Source of the DNA: Leptospira sp. | GTDB lineage: Bacteria; Spirochaetota; Leptospiria; Leptospirales; Leptospiraceae | NCBI GenBank assembly: GCA_016742255.1 | Contig: JACVCB010000014.1 | Coordinates: 28,646-92,645 of the forward strand | DNA: 64,000 nt | Reading direction: 5' to 3' | Part shown: piece after piece, positions 27,507-36,770 of the stretch | Position numbering within the stretch: the first letter of the stretch is position 1 | Layout: every line of letters begins with the position of its first letter | Notes under the pieces: generated by a model | The model's database searches: none | What the model saw: the letters and a program-made list of their open reading frames with translations, nothing else | What the model was told of the DNA's origin: nothing | Translations under genes and position numbers: made by a program

Positions 27507-28052
27507 ATGAAAACGAAGGTATGGACATTGTGTTTCCTCTTGGTTTTTACTACATGTAAAGACAAGGAATACCTTCGCATCGAAGTTGAAAAGGAATCTG
27601 GATCCATGGTTTCGATGAGAAACTTTAGCCGTGCTTCCTACAAAGAATCTGGCGAATTGGAATGGAAACTAAAGGGAGCGGAATCGTATATTTTTCCTAA
27701 AGAAAACAAAACCATCGTGTATGGATTTGAATTCAATCAGTTTGAAAAAGGAAAAGTTACGTCTCTGATGACTGGGAATCGAGGTGAGATCAACCACCAA
27801 ACTAAAACTGTTGTTTTAGAAGGAAAGGTTCGCCTAAGAACGAATGATGGAAAATTTATCGAATCAGAATCTCTTACTTATAATTTAGAAGAAAAAACTC
27901 TCGCTTCAGAAGCGGATGTCCTTGTTTATTCTGACGGAACAACCATCCGTGGAAAAGGATTACGGGCTGATAAAAGTTTAAATAAATTCACAATCATCCA
28001 ACCAAAGGCAGTTACTGTCGGTGGATCCAATCCACTGAAGGAAAAACCATGA
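27507..28052 (+). CDS. lptC: LptC-like LPS export protein (lipoprotein-type signal)
   Basis: The 181-residue protein has a short N-terminal segment ending VFTTCKDKE, which looks like a lipobox rather than the plain membrane anchor of E. coli LptC. The rest has the beta-jellyroll pattern of the LptC/OstA family (VVLEGKVRLRTNDGKFIESESLTYNLEEKTL and SDGTTIRGKGLRADKSL). It should receive lipopolysaccharide from the inner-membrane ABC complex and pass it to LptA. It overlaps the lptA gene by four bases. Confidence 0.85.
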   Translation: MKTKVWTLCFLLVFTTCKDKEYLRIEVEKESGSMVSMRNFSRASYKESGELEWKLKGAESYIFPKENKTIVYGFEFNQFEKGKVTSLMTGNRGEINHQTKTVVLEGKVRLRTNDGKFIESESLTYNLEEKTLASEADVLVYSDGTTIRGKGLRADKSLNKFTIIQPKAVTVGGSNPLKEKP

Positions 28053-29386
28053 GGCAATTGGTTGTCCTATCTATATTCTTTGGATTTGTTTTACAATTAA
28101 AAACATCACCGATTCCTATTTTGTATGGGAACGATGATTTTTTTAAAGCAGATGAGACAATTCTAAAGAACGAAGATAAAAAATCGAAAAAAGACAAAAT
28201 CCCGATCATTTGGGGAGGAAGTAGTCTCACTCAAGAAGAAAGGGTTTTGAATGGGTTTCCAGTCAAAGTATTTATCTTAGGTGGTGGTGCTTATATCATG
28301 CATAAGTCCATCAAACTCAGTGCCAAGGAAATTGAAATCATTGGAGAAGAGGCGCTCATAGGAAACCTAAAAGGCCAAGTGATCGTAGAAGACTTTCAGA
28401 ATGGAGTGACACTTACTGCAACTAAAGGTGTTTATGATAAAGTTTCAGGTACTGTTAGTTTAGAAAACCATCCAATTTTAACTCAGAAAAAAGATGGAAA
28501 AGTAGTTAGGATTAAATGCCAATCCATCCTTCGCAATTTGGAAGAAGCAAAAACAACTCTTGCAGGGAAAGTAGTCGTTACCTCGGAAGAATTCCAAGTA
28601 TTTGGCGAAGATGCAGTTTTTTCTGAAAAGGAAGATCGTATCGATTTAAAAGGAGAACCGTTTTTGTTCTCAGAAAATCGTTTTCTCATTGGACAAACTC
28701 TTTCTTATTTTGTGAAAGAGGGAAGTATCCAATTAGATGGTGATGCAACCATCTACCAAGTGAGTTATGAAAATAAAAAAGACAAAGAAAAAGATACTGT
28801 CACAAAAGAGAGAGTCCTGACTTTGTTTTCAGGCAAAACTTTGACTCACTTAAATAAAGGCAAAGAAACCGTTACTTCTATGAACGGTGATGCATTTATG
28901 TACAGAAAAAATTCTGAATTTAAAGCTGATTTATTAGAGAGTAAAAAAAGTAATAAGGAAATTAAAGCTACAGGTAACGTAAGTTATTTGGATAAAGAAA
29001 ATGGTTATCGAATGGAAGGGGGAATCCTTTTTTATGATAAAGAAAAGGGTTATTCATATTTAACCGAAACTCCCAAAATTGTTTTTTTAAATAAAAAAGA
29101 TTTAGTAGAACGTGGACAATTAACATCTGTCTTTATTGAAAGATTTGATGATAAAAATGAAACTGTTGCCAGAGGTGATGTGCAAGTAGAAACACAATCC
29201 GCAAAAGCCACTGGTGAGTTTGCCACATATTATGAAAAAAAAGATGAGCTAGTATTGGAAGGAAATCCAACCCTTGTAAGAGACTCAACCAAGGTATCTG
29301 CTGGGAAAATCATCTTGTTTCCAAAATCGGACAAAGCCCTGTTAACTGATGGGCTAAAGGTAATCCCGAATGGTGAAAAAAAGTAA
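28049..29386 (+). CDS. lptA: LptA/OstA-like LPS transport protein, enlarged
   Basis: The 445-residue protein has a signal peptide (about 1-20) and several stretches of the OstA beta-jellyroll type, such as [41 protein letters not shown] and [22 protein letters not shown]. It is more than twice the size of E. coli LptA (about 185), so the periplasmic bridge may be built from a multi-domain chain. Its position between lptC and lptB supports a role in moving lipopolysaccharide to the outer membrane. Its last 17 bases overlap lptB. Confidence 0.85.
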   Translation: MRQLVVLSIFFGFVLQLKTSPIPILYGNDDFFKADETILKNEDKKSKKDKIPIIWGGSSLTQEERVLNGFPVKVFILGGGAYIMHKSIKLSAKEIEIIGEEALIGNLKGQVIVEDFQNGVTLTATKGVYDKVSGTVSLENHPILTQKKDGKVVRIKCQSILRNLEEAKTTLAGKVVVTSEEFQVFGEDAVFSEKEDRIDLKGEPFLFSENRFLIGQTLSYFVKEGSIQLDGDATIYQVSYENKKDKEKDTVTKERVLTLFSGKTLTHLNKGKETVTSMNGDAFMYRKNSEFKADLLESKKSNKEIKATGNVSYLDKENGYRMEGGILFYDKEKGYSYLTETPKIVFLNKKDLVERGQLTSVFIERFDDKNETVARGDVQVETQSAKATGEFATYYEKKDELVLEGNPTLVRDSTKVSAGKIILFPKSDKALLTDGLKVIPNGEKK

Positions 29387-30143
29387 AGTAGCGGATAAAA
29401 AGAAAGAAATCGATCCAAATGTAAAAACATTTAGGATGGAAAATTTAGTAAAGATCTATAACAAACGTAAGGTTGTAGATGGAGTCAGCTTTTATATCCG
29501 AAAAGGTGAAATTGTAGGACTTCTTGGACCAAATGGGGCCGGAAAAACTACAAGTTTTTATATGAGTGTCGGTTTTGTTACTCCTGATGAAGGTCATGTA
29601 TTTATCGATAACGAAGACTTAACGAAAGCACCAATGCACATCCGTGCTCGAATGGGTGTTGGTTATCTTGCCCAAGAAGCAAGTATTTTTCGTAAACTGA
29701 CTGTTGCTGAAAATTTGGAAGCAATTTTGGAAACGATGAATTTACCTGGTGATGAAATTATCCGTCGTCGGGACGAACTTCTCATGGAACTTCAAATCAT
29801 GCGAGTAGCAAATCAAAAAGGATATACACTTTCTGGTGGGGAACGAAGGAGATGTGAAATTGCCAGGGCATTAGTCACTAATCCCGACTTTATTTTGTTA
29901 GATGAACCTTTTGCAGGTGTTGACCCGATCGCAGTGAAAGATATTCAAAATGTAATCCAATCCTTAAAAGAAAGAGGGCTTGGGATTTTAATTACAGACC
30001 ATAACGTTAGGGAAACTTTAAAGATTACTGATAGAGCTTATATTATGTATAGTGGAAGGATTCTGATATCTGGAACTGCGGATGATCTCATCAACGATCC
30101 TGAAACACGTCGAATTTATTTAGGTGAGGATTTTAAACTTTAG
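29370..30143 (+). CDS. lptB: LPS export ABC transporter ATP-binding protein LptB
   Basis: The 257-residue ATPase has Walker [10 protein letters not shown], signature [15 protein letters not shown] and Walker [17 protein letters not shown]; the [11 protein letters not shown] and [17 protein letters not shown] runs are typical of LptB. It powers lipopolysaccharide extraction with LptF/LptG, which are not in the window. It carries about 20 extra charged residues at the N-terminus. The rpoN gene begins at the base after its stop, the same neighbour order (lptC-lptA-lptB-rpoN) as in proteobacteria. Confidence 0.97.
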   Translation: MVKKSKVADKKKEIDPNVKTFRMENLVKIYNKRKVVDGVSFYIRKGEIVGLLGPNGAGKTTSFYMSVGFVTPDEGHVFIDNEDLTKAPMHIRARMGVGYLAQEASIFRKLTVAENLEAILETMNLPGDEIIRRRDELLMELQIMRVANQKGYTLSGGERRRCEIARALVTNPDFILLDEPFAGVDPIAVKDIQNVIQSLKERGLGILITDHNVRETLKITDRAYIMYSGRILISGTADDLINDPETRRIYLGEDFKL

Positions 30144-31565
30144 ATGAAACTCGGGGCTTCACTTTCACAACGCCAAACGCAAAAACTGGTGATGACCCAG
30201 GACTTACGTCAGTCCATTGAACTATTATCTTTATCAACTCTAGAATTATCAGACAAAATTCAAAACGAATTATTGGAGAACCCACTCCTTGACGAAGTGG
30301 GAGTAGACGAAAAATCGAAAATGCCGGAGCTTTTTTCCATTGATGAAGTAAAACGATTGGAAAAACTCAATCACGAAAAAAGTACAGATGTTAATTGGCA
30401 AGATAGTTATTCGTTAGAAGGCCCACGAACCTATGATACCGAAGCAAGTGATCGAAATCAGAAATACATCGAATCTTCAACACGTGGAGAAACATTAGAA
30501 GAACATTTGCTGAACCAACTGCGACTCATCAAACTCACAAAATTGGAATTTGAAATTGGTGAAGTGTTAATCAGTATGATAGATGAAAAAGGTTTCATCA
30601 CTGATGATTTGACACTTGTATCCAAGGAAATGGGTTATCCTGAGGCCAAAGTTCGTAGGGTATTGCAAGTGATCAATGAGTTGGACCCAATTGGAATTGG
30701 AGCCAAGGATATGCAAGAAACCCTTCTCATCCAAGGAAGGATTTTGTTTCCTGATAATATCGTATTGCACCAACTGATAGGGGAATTTCTTTCTGATTTA
30801 GAAAAGGTTGATTATAAAAAAATTGCAAAAAATTTAAAAATCACTGAAGAAGATATTCTAAGTTTGGCTAGGTTGATTAAAAAATTAGAACCATACCCTG
30901 CGACAACTTACCAAGGAAGAAAAATTGATTATGTAGTTGCCGATGTTGTTGTGAAACAAGTGGGAAACGAGTTTAATATTTTTATCAATGACGAATGGTT
31001 ACCAAAACTCACAATCCAAGAAGAATACAAAGAATTATTAAACCATAAGCTCCCTCCAAAAGAGAAAGAATACTTTCAGACAAAGTATAGTTCCGCGCAG
31101 TGGCTCATCAGGTCCATCCAACAAAGAAGGCAAACCTTACAGAGAGTTGTTAGTTGTATTATCGATTTCCAGGTTGATTTTTTTAGAGGTGGAATTGGTT
31201 TTATCAAACCTCTCACACTCAAAGAAGTTGCTGAAAAATTAAATTTACATGAATCAACAATCTCTCGTATCACCACCAATAAATACATCCAAACCACTTG
31301 GGGAATTTTTGAATTAAAGTGGTTTTTTTCCTCTGGTGTAAAATCAGCGGAAGGTGGAAAAGAGAGTTCTAAAAAAATACATGAAATCATTCGGAATTTG
31401 GTCAAAGAAGAAGATGAAAACAATCCTCTTTCCGACCAAGATATCGTGGAACTGATGGAGAAAAAAGGTATTGAAATTGCGCGTAGGACTGTGGCAAAAT
31501 ACCGTAAGGTCTTACGCATCCTTCCATCCAACGAAAGAAAGCGAATCAGTTCACTCAAGGGGTAA
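30144..31565 (+). CDS. rpoN: RNA polymerase sigma-54 factor
   Basis: The 473-residue protein has all three sigma-54 regions. Region I is Gln/Leu-rich (SQRQTQKLVMTQDLRQSIELL), the core-binding region follows after an acidic linker, and the DNA-binding part has a helix-turn-helix (TLKEVAEKLNLHESTISRIT) and the RpoN box ARRTVAKYRKVLRI. It directs transcription from -24/-12 promoters and needs an AAA+ activator. It is fused in one transcription unit with lptB upstream and hprK downstream (three bases apart). Confidence 0.97.
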   Translation: MKLGASLSQRQTQKLVMTQDLRQSIELLSLSTLELSDKIQNELLENPLLDEVGVDEKSKMPELFSIDEVKRLEKLNHEKSTDVNWQDSYSLEGPRTYDTEASDRNQKYIESSTRGETLEEHLLNQLRLIKLTKLEFEIGEVLISMIDEKGFITDDLTLVSKEMGYPEAKVRRVLQVINELDPIGIGAKDMQETLLIQGRILFPDNIVLHQLIGEFLSDLEKVDYKKIAKNLKITEEDILSLARLIKKLEPYPATTYQGRKIDYVVADVVVKQVGNEFNIFINDEWLPKLTIQEEYKELLNHKLPPKEKEYFQTKYSSAQWLIRSIQQRRQTLQRVVSCIIDFQVDFFRGGIGFIKPLTLKEVAEKLNLHESTISRITTNKYIQTTWGIFELKWFFSSGVKSAEGGKESSKKIHEIIRNLVKEEDENNPLSDQDIVELMEKKGIEIARRTVAKYRKVLRILPSNERKRISSLKG

Positions 31566-31568
31566 TCG

Positions 31569-32537
31569 ATGCCAGTTCCAGGAATTACAGTGGAAACCAT
31601 TCTTCGAGACCATGAAGACTTACAACTTGTATTGGTTACTGGAGAGGTTGGACTATCGAATCGAATAAATAGTGCAGAAATCAATCGACCTGGTCTTTCC
31701 CTTACAGGTTTTTTTGATTTTTTTGCCAATGACAGAATCCAAATTTTAGGTAAAGGGGAATGGGCATATCTCAATTCATTATCACAAGAGAAACTAAACG
31801 AAATCACTGATAAGTTTTTTGAGTTCCATCTCAATTGCATCATCTACACACATGGGAATGAACCACAAATTCCTTTTGTGGAAAGAGCAAAAGAAAAAGG
31901 AATTCCGTTATTCAAAACAGAAATTGCCACCCATCGATTCATTACCTTGATTTCGCAAATTTTAGACCGAGCCCTCGCACCAAGGACCATGCGCCATGGA
32001 GTACTCATTGAAGTGTTTGGGATTGGAACCTTACTCACTGGTCGATCGGGTGTGGGAAAAAGTGAAACAGCACTTGAACTCATTGAAAGAGGCCACCGTT
32101 TGGTTGCTGACGATATGGTTGAGATTAGACGTCTCAGTGAAAGTTATTTGATAGGTTCGTGCTCCGATTTACTCCGCCACCATATGGAAATTAGGGGACT
32201 TGGTATCCTTAACATCAAAGATTTGTTTGGTGTTGGATCTGTTAGGGATCATAAACTCATAGAACTCATCATCAATTTAAAAGAATGGGAAGAACAAACA
32301 TCTGGAGATTACGAAAGAACAGGTATTGAACAGAGTATGGAAGAAATTCTTGGTGTATCAGTTCCTTATATCGAAATCCCAGTTAAACCTGGTAGAAATA
32401 TTCCTATTATTGTGGAAACCGCAGCTATGAACCAAAGATTACGTAAGATGGGGAAAAATAGCGCAAAAGAATTTTCTAATAAACTCAATACCTATATCCA
32501 GCAGAGCACCATTGAAACAAATCCAATTAAAGATTAG
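31569..32537 (+). CDS. hprK: HPr kinase/phosphorylase
   Basis: The 322-residue protein has the HprK Walker A GRSGVGKSE and the family signature MEIRGLGILNIKDLFG, with a complete N-terminal domain. It phosphorylates and dephosphorylates a serine in HPr in response to ATP, phosphate and sugar bisphosphates. Its substrate is the next gene, which it overlaps by 26 bases. I see no sugar PTS permease genes in the window, so this is probably a regulatory rather than a transport circuit, placed between rpoN and an NtrYX pair. Confidence 0.97.
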   Translation: MPVPGITVETILRDHEDLQLVLVTGEVGLSNRINSAEINRPGLSLTGFFDFFANDRIQILGKGEWAYLNSLSQEKLNEITDKFFEFHLNCIIYTHGNEPQIPFVERAKEKGIPLFKTEIATHRFITLISQILDRALAPRTMRHGVLIEVFGIGTLLTGRSGVGKSETALELIERGHRLVADDMVEIRRLSESYLIGSCSDLLRHHMEIRGLGILNIKDLFGVGSVRDHKLIELIINLKEWEEQTSGDYERTGIEQSMEEILGVSVPYIEIPVKPGRNIPIIVETAAMNQRLRKMGKNSAKEFSNKLNTYIQQSTIETNPIKD

Positions 32538-32787
32538 AGAAGATAGTACAGGACTCCATGCAAGACCAGCATCTTTATTTGTAAAGGTAGCTGCTAGTTT
32601 TCCTTGTGAAATTTTTGTTATGAAAGATGACATCGAAGTGAATGGGAAATCGATTATGGGTCTTATGATGCTCGCGTTAGGACCAGGAACTGTGTTTTCC
32701 GTAAAAGCTGATGGAAAGAAGGAAGAGGAGGCATTACAAGCTTTAGAAACTCTTGTGACTCAGAATTTTGAAACAAATGCCAAGTAA
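32512..32787 (+). CDS. ptsH: HPr phosphocarrier protein
   Basis: The 91-residue protein has both phosphorylation sites of HPr: H16 in TGLHARPAS (the enzyme I target) and S47 in NGKSIMGLMML (the HprK target). It begins with TTG at 32512 inside hprK, without an obvious ribosome site, so translation is likely coupled. With HprK it forms a Ser-phosphorylation switch. Whether an enzyme I exists must be read from the rest of the genome. Confidence 0.95.
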   Translation: MKQIQLKIREDSTGLHARPASLFVKVAASFPCEIFVMKDDIEVNGKSIMGLMMLALGPGTVFSVKADGKKEEEALQALETLVTQNFETNAK

Positions 32788-34600
32788 ATTCTCTCGTTTC
32801 TTGCCATCTCTTTCTGACGAAAATCGTTATTATGTCCGTGATATTTTTATCTTTTTTTTGACGTTAGCCATCTCCGTTGGTTTTTCCGAACTTGTATTCT
32901 TTCGGGAAGAAGAAGATATATCTTTCTACTCAAAATTAGATACTTACGTATTCATCCTCATTCCGTTTTTTATCCTTTCTTTAATTTTGAGTTATATCTA
33001 TAGGAACCGTAGGAATCGTGAAACTGGTAAAATTCGAAGTTCCATTCGGTACAGGCTCACACTTGCTTTTTTATTTGTAGCTCTTGTGCCTTCTTTACCT
33101 ATCTTTATATTGTCATCGAACCTAACGGGAAGGCTCATTGAAGGTTTTTATCGAGTTGATATATCGAATGCGTTACGTTCCGCAAATTTACTTGTCCACC
33201 AAGTAGAGAGAGAAAATCAAAATTCTTTTTTGGAACTAGTCTCTAAGTTTCGTTCGGCACTACTCCGTGAAAAATCCGAAGGATTTACGATTTTTCAGAA
33301 TGGAATCAAAGATGGACTGATTGAAAAAAATGAATACTATTTAGGTTACCGTGAAAAAAATAAAGTTCAGTTTGAGTCCAAAAATTTATTCCGCCAATTT
33401 TCTGCTTTGGAGTTTGTAGAATCTGAAAAAAGTGGAATCTACTTAAGTCGTTATTATGATCATGAAAAATCCTATTTAGTTGCAAAATTTGATTTAGACA
33501 ATGACCGAACTGTCATGATAGCAGAGCGAATCCATAAAGGAATGGAGTCAGATGTATTAAATATCATCAATGCAACTTCAACCTATGAAAAGGTAAGTTT
33601 GTGGAAAGAAAAAATTCCGTTCAGTGTTCGCATTACAATCGCTAGTTTTTCTTTTTCCATGTTTTTAATTGCAATCTTGTTTTCTTTTTTATTTGCGAGG
33701 CGAATTTCGAAACCCATTATCGATTTGGCAAATGCTACAAAAAAAGTTTCTCTTGGTGAATCTGATGTCAGATTAGAAAAAACCGAGGAAGGAGAAATGG
33801 GTATTTTGATTGATAGTTTCAATCAAATGGTTAGTGATTTAAAAGCAAAATCCGATGAGCTCATGCACACACAACGGATAGCCGCCTGGAAAGAAGTGGC
33901 ACAACGGATGGCACACGAAATCAAAAATCCACTCACTCCCATTCAACTCTCGGCACAAAGGATCCAACGAAAATTCCAAAATCCGAAGAAGGAAAATTTA
34001 GAATCAGTGATCTTTGATGCAACGGAAACTATCATTGGACAAGTACGTGTTCTGGAACATTTGGTGAAGGAATTTAGCGAATTTGCTAGAATGCCAGTTC
34101 CTGTCCTCATCAACCAACACATCAATCCTATCTTGGAAGAAGCAGTAGCCCTTTTTCGAGATACATCTGATATAGAATTTGAACTAAAGCTTGCGGAAAA
34201 TTTACCAGAAGTATTCCTCGATAAACGATTGTTTCTTGGTGTGATCAATAATCTTATCAAAAATGCTGTGGAAGCAATATTGTCGCATGACAATTCAAAA
34301 GAAGAGATGGACATATTAGAAACAAAACGTAAAAAAATTCGTGTCATGTCTAAATTGCAAAAAAAAGCACTTAGGAAAAGTGTCATCGTTGAAATTGACG
34401 ATTCTGGTCCTGGTCTTAAGGAAGAATGGAGGGAAAAAATATTTGAACCCTATTTTTCAACGAAGGAAAAACATGGATCAGGAATTGGACTAACCATTGT
34501 CCAAAAAACAATCATAGATCACCATGGTCACATCTCGGTTGAAAACTCAAAGTTAGGTGGGTGTAAGTTTCGAATCGAACTTCCCTTGGAACTTTCCTGA
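32777..34600 (+). CDS. NtrY-like sensor histidine kinase
   Basis: From the ATG at 32777 the protein has 607 residues; a TTG at 32768 is also in frame. It has three N-terminal membrane helices, a sensor region of about 160 residues, a fourth helix (SVRITIASFSFSMFLIAILF), a HAMP domain, then HisKA with the phospho-accepting histidine (MAHEIKNPLTPIQL, about H380) and an HATPase domain (NLIKNAVEA, GPGLKEEW, GSGIGLTIV). This is the NtrY layout but without the PAS domain usually found between HAMP and HisKA. It is coupled to the NtrX gene by a one-base overlap and to HPr by an 11-base overlap. Confidence 0.92.
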   Translation: MPSKFSRFLPSLSDENRYYVRDIFIFFLTLAISVGFSELVFFREEEDISFYSKLDTYVFILIPFFILSLILSYIYRNRRNRETGKIRSSIRYRLTLAFLFVALVPSLPIFILSSNLTGRLIEGFYRVDISNALRSANLLVHQVERENQNSFLELVSKFRSALLREKSEGFTIFQNGIKDGLIEKNEYYLGYREKNKVQFESKNLFRQFSALEFVESEKSGIYLSRYYDHEKSYLVAKFDLDNDRTVMIAERIHKGMESDVLNIINATSTYEKVSLWKEKIPFSVRITIASFSFSMFLIAILFSFLFARRISKPIIDLANATKKVSLGESDVRLEKTEEGEMGILIDSFNQMVSDLKAKSDELMHTQRIAAWKEVAQRMAHEIKNPLTPIQLSAQRIQRKFQNPKKENLESVIFDATETIIGQVRVLEHLVKEFSEFARMPVPVLINQHINPILEEAVALFRDTSDIEFELKLAENLPEVFLDKRLFLGVINNLIKNAVEAILSHDNSKEEMDILETKRKKIRVMSKLQKKALRKSVIVEIDDSGPGLKEEWREKIFEPYFSTKEKHGSGIGLTIVQKTIIDHHGHISVENSKLGGCKFRIELPLELS

Positions 34601-35949
34601 TGCAGAAATTGATTTATATATTAGATGATGAGAAAGAAATTCGTAAATCATTACGAGTCATTTTAGAAGACGAAGATTATGTAGTTGAAGATTTTTCAAA
34701 TGGAAAAACTTTAATGAAAGCTTTGTCCAAGGAAAGACCTTCCCTATTATTATTGGATGTTTGGGTTGGAAAGGAAGATGGTTTAGTCATATTAGATGAA
34801 TGCAAAAAACTTTTCCCCAGTCTTCCCGTCGTGATGATTTCCGGTCATGGAACGATTGAACTTGCCGTAAGTGCTACAAAAAAAGGCGCAATCGATTTTT
34901 TGGAAAAACCATTGTCCATTGAAAAGGTGATCCAAACAATCGAAACTTCAATTGAAAAAACAAAAGATTCTGGACTGCCAGATTTTCAGCTTGAGGTAGA
35001 TCAAATTTTAGGTGAATCACCTTCCATCACTCGTGTTAAGTTTTCTGTTTTCCAAGCTGCAGAAACAAATGCCCGTGTTTTTATTTTTGGTGAAAATGGA
35101 ACAGGAAAAGAATTAACAGCTAGGTCAATCCATCAAAATTCAAAACGGAAAAATGAACCTTACATTGAATTTAATTGTGCTTCCTTACCGGAAGATACAA
35201 CTGAACAGGAGTTATTTGGATCTGAATTTGTCCAAGGGGAACCAAACGAGATAAAAATTGGGAAATGGGAACTTGCCCAACATGGCACTCTCTTTTTGGA
35301 TGAAGTATGTGATTTGAGTTTATCCTTACAATCGAAAGTATTAAAAGTCATTCTTGACCAAAAATTAGAAAGAGTGGGTGGTAAGGAAACCATCCCTGTA
35401 GATGTCCGGATTATTGCGGCTACCAATTCAAATGTAGAGGAAGCAATCCGTGAAGGTAAATTTCGAGAAGATTTGTATTATGCACTCAATGTAATTCCAA
35501 TCGAATTACCGCCGTTACGTGAAAGAAACCAAGATATTCCTCTCCTTGCAGAATTTTATTTAAAAAAATCCATATCAAAAAACAATTTATCTGCTAAAAC
35601 CATTGATCGAGAAGGTCTCGATGCTCTTTCTTCCCATTTCTGGCCAGGGAATGTAAGGGAACTTGCTAATATCATTGAACGATTGAGCATCTTAGTTCCA
35701 GGTGAAACCATCCGAGTTAAAGATGTCAAAGAAGCTTTACACGGATTCAAAAAAGCAAATGAAATGGTGGCAAGGGGAGACTTAAAACATGCAAAAGAAG
35801 AGTTTGAGCGCCAATACATCATCAAAACCTTACAAATTTGTGAAGGAAATGTGACCCGCACTTCAAAGGCACTTGGGATCGAACGAACACATTTATACAG
35901 AAAATTACGTTCCCTCAATATTTCCGTGGAACAATTGATAGAGGGATAA
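34600..35949 (+). CDS. NtrX-like response regulator with AAA+ and Fis domains, no GAFTGA
   Basis: The 449-residue protein has a receiver domain (phospho-accepting D53 in LLLLDVWVGKEDG), an AAA+ domain (Walker A GENGTGKE at 164-171, Walker B GTLFLDEV at 229-236, R-finger region ATNSNVEEAIREGKFREDLYYALNV) and a Fis-type helix-turn-helix (GNVTRTSKALGIERTHLYRKL). Where sigma-54 activators read ELFGHEKGAFTGA, this protein reads ELFGSEFVQGEPNE (about 205-218), so the GAFTGA loop that touches sigma-54 is missing. It probably does not activate sigma-54 by the usual mechanism, although rpoN is three genes upstream. It may act as a repressor or as a sigma-70 regulator. Confidence 0.92.
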   Translation: MQKLIYILDDEKEIRKSLRVILEDEDYVVEDFSNGKTLMKALSKERPSLLLLDVWVGKEDGLVILDECKKLFPSLPVVMISGHGTIELAVSATKKGAIDFLEKPLSIEKVIQTIETSIEKTKDSGLPDFQLEVDQILGESPSITRVKFSVFQAAETNARVFIFGENGTGKELTARSIHQNSKRKNEPYIEFNCASLPEDTTEQELFGSEFVQGEPNEIKIGKWELAQHGTLFLDEVCDLSLSLQSKVLKVILDQKLERVGGKETIPVDVRIIAATNSNVEEAIREGKFREDLYYALNVIPIELPPLRERNQDIPLLAEFYLKKSISKNNLSAKTIDREGLDALSSHFWPGNVRELANIIERLSILVPGETIRVKDVKEALHGFKKANEMVARGDLKHAKEEFERQYIIKTLQICEGNVTRTSKALGIERTHLYRKLRSLNISVEQLIEG

Positions 35950-35950
35950 T

Positions 35951-36769
35951 ATGAACCAAAAAACAATTTTAGAAACATTTTCCGATATTTTAAAAGAAAC
36001 AAAATTCCTGATCCAAAACCAATCTGTTTCCGTGTTTCGTTTCCAAAATGAAAAAGATCCTAATGATTTTGTATTTCCCTGGAAATCAAAGGTTCCAGAA
36101 TCTTTGGAAATTCAGAAAAAACAACAGAAGGAAAGCCAAAGGAAAAATAGAGAACTTATCAATTTCTCTTGTACATTATGCCAAGGAAAACTAAGTGGAG
36201 TTAGGCAGTTTTTACACAAAGGAAGAAAACAAATTTTAGTATTACATTATTCAGGTGCTACCACAGCAAAAGAGAAACCTTTTACAAAAACAAGGCCCAA
36301 TCAGATCTTTAAAGACAAACTAACGGAAATCAGTTGGGATGGAATTGTTAAAAAAGTATTTGGATTTTCGTATGAAGAATTTTATTATGAAGAGTATCCA
36401 GCTTGTACATTTTCTCATACAGATTCAAAAGATTCGGATTGGAACACTCGTTTGGATAACTGTAAGTTTCATGTAAAAGAAACCGTTGAGGAATTTGGAA
36501 TCAAAGCAATCGTAATCTTAGGATCTTCTGCTAGGTTACTTTTTGGTGCAGAAAAAGCAAAGGAACAATTGGGGAAAGTGATGGAATGGGAGTTAGGTGG
36601 AATGAAAATTCCATTATTAACAACTAGGTCACCAGAAGCACTTGTTTTCCTTGGAGAAAAAGCGAAAAAAGCAGATTCTGAAACCAATCTTTTCCAGTAT
36701 GGTAAAGAAAAACAAGACTTGGAAGATAGTTTTATCTCTCACTTATCCATTTTAAAACCTTATTTATAA
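35951..36769 (+). CDS. UDG-superfamily-like protein with Fe-S cysteines, catalytic motifs degenerate
   Basis: The 272-residue protein is not a recognised enzyme, but its layout follows family 4 uracil-DNA glycosylases. C74 and C77 (FSCTLCQGKL) and C152 and C171 (PACTFSHTD ... LDNCKFHV) give the C-X2-C ... C-Xn-C set that holds a [4Fe-4S] cluster there, and IKAIVILGSSARLLFG matches the 'ivtLG..A...LLG' strand-helix. The catalytic segments differ: LVLHYSGATT sits where GEAPG is expected, and TTRSPEAL where HPSA is expected. A DNA-binding or structural role is possible. It lies between ntrX and priA, one base from each. Confidence 0.6.
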   Translation: MNQKTILETFSDILKETKFLIQNQSVSVFRFQNEKDPNDFVFPWKSKVPESLEIQKKQQKESQRKNRELINFSCTLCQGKLSGVRQFLHKGRKQILVLHYSGATTAKEKPFTKTRPNQIFKDKLTEISWDGIVKKVFGFSYEEFYYEEYPACTFSHTDSKDSDWNTRLDNCKFHVKETVEEFGIKAIVILGSSARLLFGAEKAKEQLGKVMEWELGGMKIPLLTTRSPEALVFLGEKAKKADSETNLFQYGKEKQDLEDSFISHLSILKPYL

Positions 36770-36770
36770 A

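Noticed and set aside
31076..31843. 255-codon open frame on the minus strand across rpoN and hprK
   Set aside because: It lies opposite two clear genes, has no ribosome site and its product is a low-complexity Ser/Phe-rich chain of the kind produced by reading Leptospira genes backwards.
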